DNA of 36,520 nucleotides from an uncultured Sphingomonadaceae bacterium (GTDB lineage Bacteria; Pseudomonadota; Alphaproteobacteria; Sphingomonadales; Sphingomonadaceae): positions 1 to 36,520 of the forward strand of contig CADCVW010000105.1 of NCBI GenBank assembly GCA_902806235.1, written 5' to 3'. This document shows positions 32,435 through 36,520 of the stretch, piece after piece; within the stretch, counting starts at the first letter, position 1, and each line of letters starts with the position of its first letter. The notes beneath the pieces were generated by a model that saw only the letters and a list, made by a program, of their open reading frames with translations, had not been told where the DNA came from and did not search any database. The translations under genes were made by a program, and so were the position numbers.

Positions 32435-33448
32435 CTAGGCCGCGGGCGCCGCGCCCTCCAGCTGCTCGGCCACTAGCGCCCGAAGGTCCGCCTCCGGCCG
32501 CGCGCCGTAGTGGGAGATCACCTCCGCCGCGGCGATCGCGCCCATGCGGAGGCACTGCGCGACCGGCCGACCCTGCGCCAGCCCGGCGAGGAACCCCGCC
32601 GCGAACAGGTCGCCTGCGCCCGTGGTGTCGACCACCTCCACCACCGGCTCGGCCGGAGCCTCGTGCCGGATGCCCCCTTCGACGGCCAGCGCGCCCGCCT
32701 CGCCCCGCGTCACCACCAGCAGCGGCACCTTGGGCGCGATGGCCAGCACCGCGCTCTCCAGATCCTCGGCCTGGACGAGGCTCTTCGCCTCCGCCTCGTT
32801 GGCGAACAGCACGTCCACCTCGCCCCGCTCGATCAGCCCGAGGAAGTCGCCCCGGTGCCGCTCGACGCAGAAGGTGTCGGACAGGCTAAACGCCACCCGT
32901 CGCCCCGCCGTCCGGGCCGCGCCGATGGCGTTCCGCATCGCCGCCCGCGGCGCTGCCGGGTCCCATAGGTAGCCTTCGAGGTACAGGATGCCCGCCTGCC
33001 CAATCCGTTCGGGATCGATGGCGCTGGCGGGCAGGTGCTGCGCCGCGCCGAGGAAGGTGCTCATGGTCCGCTGCGCGTCGGGGGTGACGAGCACCAGGCA
33101 CCTGGCGGTCGGCACCTCCGGCCCGGCGAACGGCGTGTCGAAGGCGACTCCCAGCGCGCGGATGTCGTGGGCGAACACCTCGCCCAGTTGGTCGTCCGCC
33201 ACTTGGCCGACGAAGCCCGCGCGGCCGCCCAGCGCGGCGACGCCCGCGGCCGTGTTCGCCGCCGATCCCCCGCTCGCCTCGCGCCCCGGCCCCATCCGCC
33301 CGTAGAGCCGCGTCGCTTCCTCCGCGTCGACCAGCCGCATCGAACCCTTGGCGAGCCCTTCCGTCTCCAGCAGCGCGTCGTCGGCGGGGGACAATACGTC
33401 GACGATGGCGTTGCCGATGGCGAGGACGTCGAGGCTGGGTTCGGGCAT
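32435..33448 (-). CDS. PfkB-family kinase, adenosine-kinase-like
   Basis: Phosphorylates a nucleoside or sugar with ATP. The 337 residues show the PfkB N-terminal loop in GREASGGSAANTAAGVAALGG, FVGQVADDQLGEVF, and the C-terminal anion-hole/catalytic motif DTTGAGDLFAAGFLAGL with the base Asp near 277. The opening LDVLAIGNAIVDVL and the small lid suit the adenosine kinase/ribokinase-like branch. Substrate is inferred by resemblance only. ATG 33448 has AGGAG ten bases upstream. Confidence 0.88.
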   Translation of the reverse strand: MPEPSLDVLAIGNAIVDVLSPADDALLETEGLAKGSMRLVDAEEATRLYGRMGPGREASGGSAANTAAGVAALGGRAGFVGQVADDQLGEVFAHDIRALGVAFDTPFAGPEVPTARCLVLVTPDAQRTMSTFLGAAQHLPASAIDPERIGQAGILYLEGYLWDPAAPRAAMRNAIGAARTAGRRVAFSLSDTFCVERHRGDFLGLIERGEVDVLFANEAEAKSLVQAEDLESAVLAIAPKVPLLVVTRGEAGALAVEGGIRHEAPAEPVVEVVDTTGAGDLFAAGFLAGLAQGRPVAQCLRMGAIAAAEVISHYGARPEADLRALVAEQLEGAAPAA

Positions 33449-33508
33449 GGGCGGAGCACTCCTTGTGAAGACGCCACGCGCGTTAGCGGCCGCCGACTTT
33501 GATGGGAA

Positions 33509-33611
33509 CCGTCACTCCCGCGCACGCGGTGGTCCATGACCCTCCACGGCCGGCAGGTGCGCACCCACGCCGGTCGGGAGTTATGGATTCCCGCCTTCGC
33601 GGGAATGACGG
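33509..33611. repeat. Palindromic repeat ending in ATTCCCGC-CTTC-GCGGGAAT
   Basis: Outer arms CCGTCACTCCCGCG (33509-33522) and 33598-33611 are complementary with one mismatch. Inside the right side an eight-pair hairpin (33587-33594 with 33599-33606, CTTC loop) stands alone. The motif TTCCCGC...GCGGGAATGAC is widespread in proteobacterial intergenic repeats. It occupies most of the 184-bp gap between the divergent kinase and lipoprotein genes and ends 21 bp before the latter's ATG, so it may sit in or near its promoter. Confidence 0.75.
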
Positions 33612-33632
33612 AAGGAGCTAGGAAGCTATCAC

Positions 33633-34007
33633 ATGACCTTGTTGCGCCTCCTCGCCCCCACCGCCCTGCTCTCCCTTGCCGCCTGCGCGGGCGGCGGCGG
33701 CGAGCGCCCGGCCGCCCCGGCACCTACCCGCCCGGTCGCCGCGACCCCGACCGAACCGCTCAGCGCCGGGATCGGCCGCAGCGCCGCGCAGCTCCAAGCG
33801 CTGCTGGGCGCCCCCGCGCTCGACGTCCGCGAGGGAACCGCACGCAAGCTCCAGTTCCGCTCACCGCTGTGCGTGATCGACTTCTACCTCTATCCCCCGC
33901 GCGAGCGCGCCGAGCCCGTCGTTACCCACATCGACGCGCGCCGGCCCAGCGGCGAGGACTTCGACCGCGCTTCCTGCCTCGCCGCCGCTGCCGCGCAGGC
34001 GCGCTGA
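33633..34007 (+). CDS. Putative lipoprotein of unknown function
   Basis: 124 residues with a clear lipoprotein signal (MTLLRLLAPTALLSLAAC, Cys18), a Gly/Pro/Ala-rich tether and a small domain: IGRSAAQLQALLGAPALDVREG, KLQFRSPLCVIDFYLYPP, VTHIDARRP. Two later cysteines (in PLCVIDF and RASCLAA) could form a disulfide. I do not recognise a named family; the LLGAP and FR-PLC-IDFYLYP pattern gives the impression of a conserved alphaproteobacterial lipoprotein. Its last 147 bases lie antisense to the 3' end of queG. Confidence 0.75.
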   Translation: MTLLRLLAPTALLSLAACAGGGGERPAAPAPTRPVAATPTEPLSAGIGRSAAQLQALLGAPALDVREGTARKLQFRSPLCVIDFYLYPPRERAEPVVTHIDARRPSGEDFDRASCLAAAAAQAR

Positions 34008-35054
34008 CGCCCAGGCGGCGGCTTCGGCGACCACCGGGTCGGGATCGCCGGCCAGCCGCTCCAGCGCGGGCAGGAGGGCGGGGTCCCCGCTGTTGCCCGC
34101 CGCCACCGCCGCGTTGCGCACCATCCGCCCGCGCCCGATCCGCTTGATCGGCGAGCCCGCGAACACCCGCCGGAAGCCGGCGTCGTCCAAGTCGAGCAGG
34201 TCGGCGAGCGCCGGCGCCGCCAGCTCCGCGCGCGGCAGGAAGGCGCGGTTCGCCTGCGCGGCGCTGGCGAAGCGGTTCCACGGGCACACGGCCAGGCAAT
34301 CGTCGCAGCCGTAGACGCGGTTGCCGATCGCCTCCCGGAACTCGTGCGGGATCGGCCCGCGGTGCTCGATCGTCAGATAGGAGATGCAGCGCCGCGCGTC
34401 CAAGCGGTAGGGTGCGGGAAAGGCATCGGTCGGGCAGGCGCGCTGGCAGCGGTCGCAGCTGCCGCAAAGGTCGCGGTGGCCGGGCGCGACCGCGTGCGCG
34501 TGAGGAGCATCCGCCAGGTCCAGCGTCGTATAGATCGCCCCCAGGAACAGCCAGTTGCCGTGCGCGCGACTGATGAGGTTGGTGTGCTTGCCCTGCCAGC
34601 CGAGCCCGGCGGCGTGGGCCAGGGGCTTCTCCATCACGGGCGCGGTGTCGACGAACAGCTTGACGTCGTGGGCTGTGCTTTCAGCAATCCAGCGCGCGAG
34701 CTGGCGCAGGCCCTTCTTCAGCACGTCGTGGTAGTCCGCGCCCTGCGCGTACACCGACACGCGGCCGACGCCGCCCTCCCCCGCCAGCCGCAGCGGGTCA
34801 GCGGCCGGCGCGTAGCTCATGCCGAGCGCGATCACCGTGCGGACTTCGGGCCATAAGGCTCGCGGGCTCTCGCGCCGGTCCGCCTTCTCCTCCATCCACA
34901 GCATGTCGCCGTGCCGGCCCTCCGCGAGCCACTCGCGCAGCCGCTCACCCGTGCGCGGCGCGGCGTCGGCCGCGACAAAGCCGCAGGCGGCGAAGCCGAG
35001 CGCGCGCGCCCGGTCCGCGATCTGCTCGCGCAAGGCTTGCTTGTCGGTAACCAC
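33861..35054 (-). CDS. queG: Epoxyqueuosine reductase QueG
   Basis: Final step of queuosine tRNA modification: a cobalamin- and Fe-S-dependent reduction. The 397 residues hold FVDTAPVMEKPLAHAAGLGWQGKHTNLI (probable catalytic Asp near 136) and two [4Fe-4S] motifs, CGSCDRCQRACPTDAF near 196 and YGCDDCLAVCPWN near 252. A HEAT-like helix pair follows in MVRNAAVAAGN and LLPALERLAG, with a GDPDPVVAEAAAWA stretch. Start GTG 35054 has AAGG just upstream. The last 49 or so codons run antisense through the lipoprotein gene and do not resemble QueG, so the protein may have gained a tail by loss of an earlier stop. Confidence 0.94.
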   Translation of the reverse strand: MVTDKQALREQIADRARALGFAACGFVAADAAPRTGERLREWLAEGRHGDMLWMEEKADRRESPRALWPEVRTVIALGMSYAPAADPLRLAGEGGVGRVSVYAQGADYHDVLKKGLRQLARWIAESTAHDVKLFVDTAPVMEKPLAHAAGLGWQGKHTNLISRAHGNWLFLGAIYTTLDLADAPHAHAVAPGHRDLCGSCDRCQRACPTDAFPAPYRLDARRCISYLTIEHRGPIPHEFREAIGNRVYGCDDCLAVCPWNRFASAAQANRAFLPRAELAAPALADLLDLDDAGFRRVFAGSPIKRIGRGRMVRNAAVAAGNSGDPALLPALERLAGDPDPVVAEAAAWASARLRGSGGEAGSAVEVLAAGPARVDVGNDGLGALARGIEVEVDHAQR

Positions 35055-35093
35055 CGCCGCCTTATAGCACAGGGAGGCTGAACGGGGGCGGGC

Positions 35094-36044
35094 GTGGAAG
35101 CATTGGCTTTGGAGGCGCGCGGGATCGCCAAGCGCTTCGGCGACAAGCGGGCGGTTGACGGGGTGAGCCTCGCCGTGCCGGCCGGCACCATCTTCGGCCT
35201 GCTCGGCCCCAACGGCGCGGGCAAGACGACCACGCTACGCACCCTGCTCGGCATCATCGACCCGGACGAGGGCGCGGTGCGCCTCCTCGGCTCGCCCCGC
35301 CCGCTCACCCGCGCGCGCGAAGTGGGCTACCTGCCGGAGGAGCGCGGGCTCTACCCCAACATGACCCCGCGGGAGAGCATCGCCTTCATGGGCGCGCTGC
35401 GTGGACTGCCCTTGGCCGAAGGACGGCGGCGCGCGGGCGAGCTGCTGGAGGAGGCAGGGCTGGGCTCGGCCGCCGCCAAGCCGATCCGCACCTTGTCCAA
35501 AGGCATGGCGCAGACGGTGCAGCTGCTCGGCACCATCGTCCACCGCCCGCGCCTGATCGTGCTGGACGAGCCCTTCTCCGGCCTCGACGCGCTCAACCAG
35601 GGACGGCTGGAGGGCATGATCCGGGCGCAGGCGGAGGCGGGCGTCACCGTGATCTTCTCCACCCACGTCATCGCCCACGCCGAGCGGCTGTGCGAGCGGA
35701 TCGCGATCATCGCGGGCGGGCGGGTGCGCTTCGCCGGCACGGTGGACGAGGCGCGCGGCCGGCTCGCCCCGCGCGTGCGGCTGGTCACGCGCGCGACGGA
35801 CGGCGTTTGGACCAGCGCGTTGCCCGCCGGCACCGCACGGGAGGACGGGGCGTGGAGCTTCGACCTGCCGCCGGGCGGCATAGAGCCGCTGCTCCGCCGC
35901 CTGCTCGACGGCGAGGTAGGAATCGAGGCTCTGTCGATCGAGCGCCCGTCGCTCCACGACGCCTTCGTGCAGATTGCCGGCGCGGCGGCGGTGGAAGGCA
36001 TGGGACGTCCGGCCCCGGCCGCCGTGCTCGAGGAGGCGGCCTGA
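35094..36044 (+). CDS. ABC transporter ATP-binding protein (NatA-type)
   Basis: 316 residues from GTG 35094 (GGGGG five bases upstream). Walker A is GPNGAGKTT near residue 40, the signature is a variant LSKGM, Walker B is LIVLDEP with the D-loop SGLDALN, and the switch histidine is in STHVIAHAERL. A C-terminal domain of about 90 residues follows, as in the NatA/drug-exporter group with separate ABC-2 permeases. Its stop overlaps the permease ATG (TGATG). Substrate not predictable. Confidence 0.93.
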   Translation: MEALALEARGIAKRFGDKRAVDGVSLAVPAGTIFGLLGPNGAGKTTTLRTLLGIIDPDEGAVRLLGSPRPLTRAREVGYLPEERGLYPNMTPRESIAFMGALRGLPLAEGRRRAGELLEEAGLGSAAAKPIRTLSKGMAQTVQLLGTIVHRPRLIVLDEPFSGLDALNQGRLEGMIRAQAEAGVTVIFSTHVIAHAERLCERIAIIAGGRVRFAGTVDEARGRLAPRVRLVTRATDGVWTSALPAGTAREDGAWSFDLPPGGIEPLLRRLLDGEVGIEALSIERPSLHDAFVQIAGAAAVEGMGRPAPAAVLEEAA

Positions 36045-36520
36045 TGCGCGAGCTGCTCCGCCAGTCGCTGGTGATCGCGCGGCGCGACTTCACCGCCACC
36101 GTGTTCTCGCGCTCCTTCCTCCTGTTCATCGTCGGGCCGCTGTTCCCCATCCTGTTCGGCGCCATGTTTGCGATGATCGGGGTACGCGCGGAGGAGCGCG
36201 AGCGGGAGATCGTCGCGGTGCTCGCCGACCCGGCGGGAGCCGCCGAACTCCGCGCTGCGGAAGCACGGTTGCGGCCCAACCTGCCGCGCGGTCTGCTGCC
36301 CGAACTGCGCTACCTCCCGCCGCGCGGGGACGCCACGGTTCAGGCTGCCGCGCTGCTAGGCGACGCGCGGGAGGGCTACCGCGCGGTGCTGAGCTTCGCC
36401 GGCGGGCGGGCCTTCCTGGTCGGCGCGAAGGGCGACGTCGAACGCTTTAACAAGCCGGCGCGCCTGCTGCTCGACGAGCGGGCGCAGCTCGCCGCGCGCG
36501 CCGCCGCCCCGCCGCCGCTG
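36044..36520 (+). CDS. ABC-2 type permease, N-terminal part (runs off the window)
   Basis: 159 codons are open from ATG 36044 to the window end. The reading begins RQSLVIARRDFTATVFSRSF, then one hydrophobic helix FLLFIVGPLFPILFGAMFAM and a long periplasmic stretch (EEREREIVAVLADPAGAAEL and on). One helix followed by a large extracytoplasmic domain is the usual start of NatB/YhaP-like permeases. It would form the membrane half of the exporter with the preceding ATPase. Confidence 0.85.
   Translation, partial: MRELLRQSLVIARRDFTATVFSRSFLLFIVGPLFPILFGAMFAMIGVRAEEREREIVAVLADPAGAAELRAAEARLRPNLPRGLLPELRYLPPRGDATVQAAALLGDAREGYRAVLSFAGGRAFLVGAKGDVERFNKPARLLLDERAQLAARAAAPPPL

Noticed and set aside
1-36520. 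CRISPR array, prophage, transposase or defence system
   Set aside because: No regularly spaced direct repeats, and no integrase, transposase, phage structural, nuclease-defence or toxin-antitoxin gene could be recognised on either strand.

Overview
The window is a very GC-rich, gene-dense chromosomal segment. Gene content and protein style point to an alphaproteobacterium of the order Sphingomonadales: a glnD-mutS block divergent from a fused malic enzyme, a ubiquinol-cytochrome c chaperone followed by a DUF177 protein, a 947-residue TonB-dependent receptor, a class III PHA synthase, and a GGAAC-N16-CGTT promoter of the alphaproteobacterial EcfG type. I see no tRNA, rRNA, CRISPR array, insertion sequence or prophage. 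Species cannot be fixed from the sequence alone.

Layout. 1-6400: the 5' part of cysQ (minus), then thrS, infC and a TonB-dependent receptor (plus). The thrS leader holds a parS-like palindrome and a perfect 12-bp hairpin. infC appears to start at an ATC codon. infC and the receptor gene both end at hairpins with the same T-rich tail. 6400-14350: glnD and mutS (minus), separated by a nested palindromic repeat, then divergent maeB. 14350-16420: bamE (minus), a ubiquinol-cytochrome c chaperone gene overlapping a DUF177 gene, and a DUF305 lipoprotein. 16420-19600: an iron operon feoA-feoB-ssb (minus) behind a Fur-like box, next to the frameshifted remnant of an outer-membrane protein gene. 19600-24310: a polyhydroxyalkanoate (PHA) region with an acyl-CoA ligase, a small coiled-coil PhaE/phasin-like protein, class III phaC, a GNAT acetyltransferase, and an alpha/beta hydrolase with its own stress-type promoter. 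24310-28700: four minus-strand genes with three successive 4-nt overlaps, in transcription order GT4 glycosyltransferase, Gfo/Idh/MocA oxidoreductase, MDR dehydrogenase, GT4 glycosyltransferase. 28780-31730: divergent aldehyde and alcohol dehydrogenases. 31870-36520: a small membrane protein, an adenosine-kinase-like PfkB kinase, a lipoprotein gene whose 3' end overlaps convergent queG, and an ABC exporter (ATPase plus partial permease).

How the genes work together. The PHA region could activate fatty acids, polymerise hydroxyacyl-CoA and hydrolyse an ester under stress. The four-gene glycosyltransferase/oxidoreductase block looks like one co-translated sugar-modifying module. It is the best candidate here for a system whose exact function is undescribed. 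ssb appears to be co-transcribed with ferrous-iron uptake genes. Several intergenic gaps carry palindromic elements of at least four designs, and two of them (14373-14400 and 31749-31774) clearly belong to one family.
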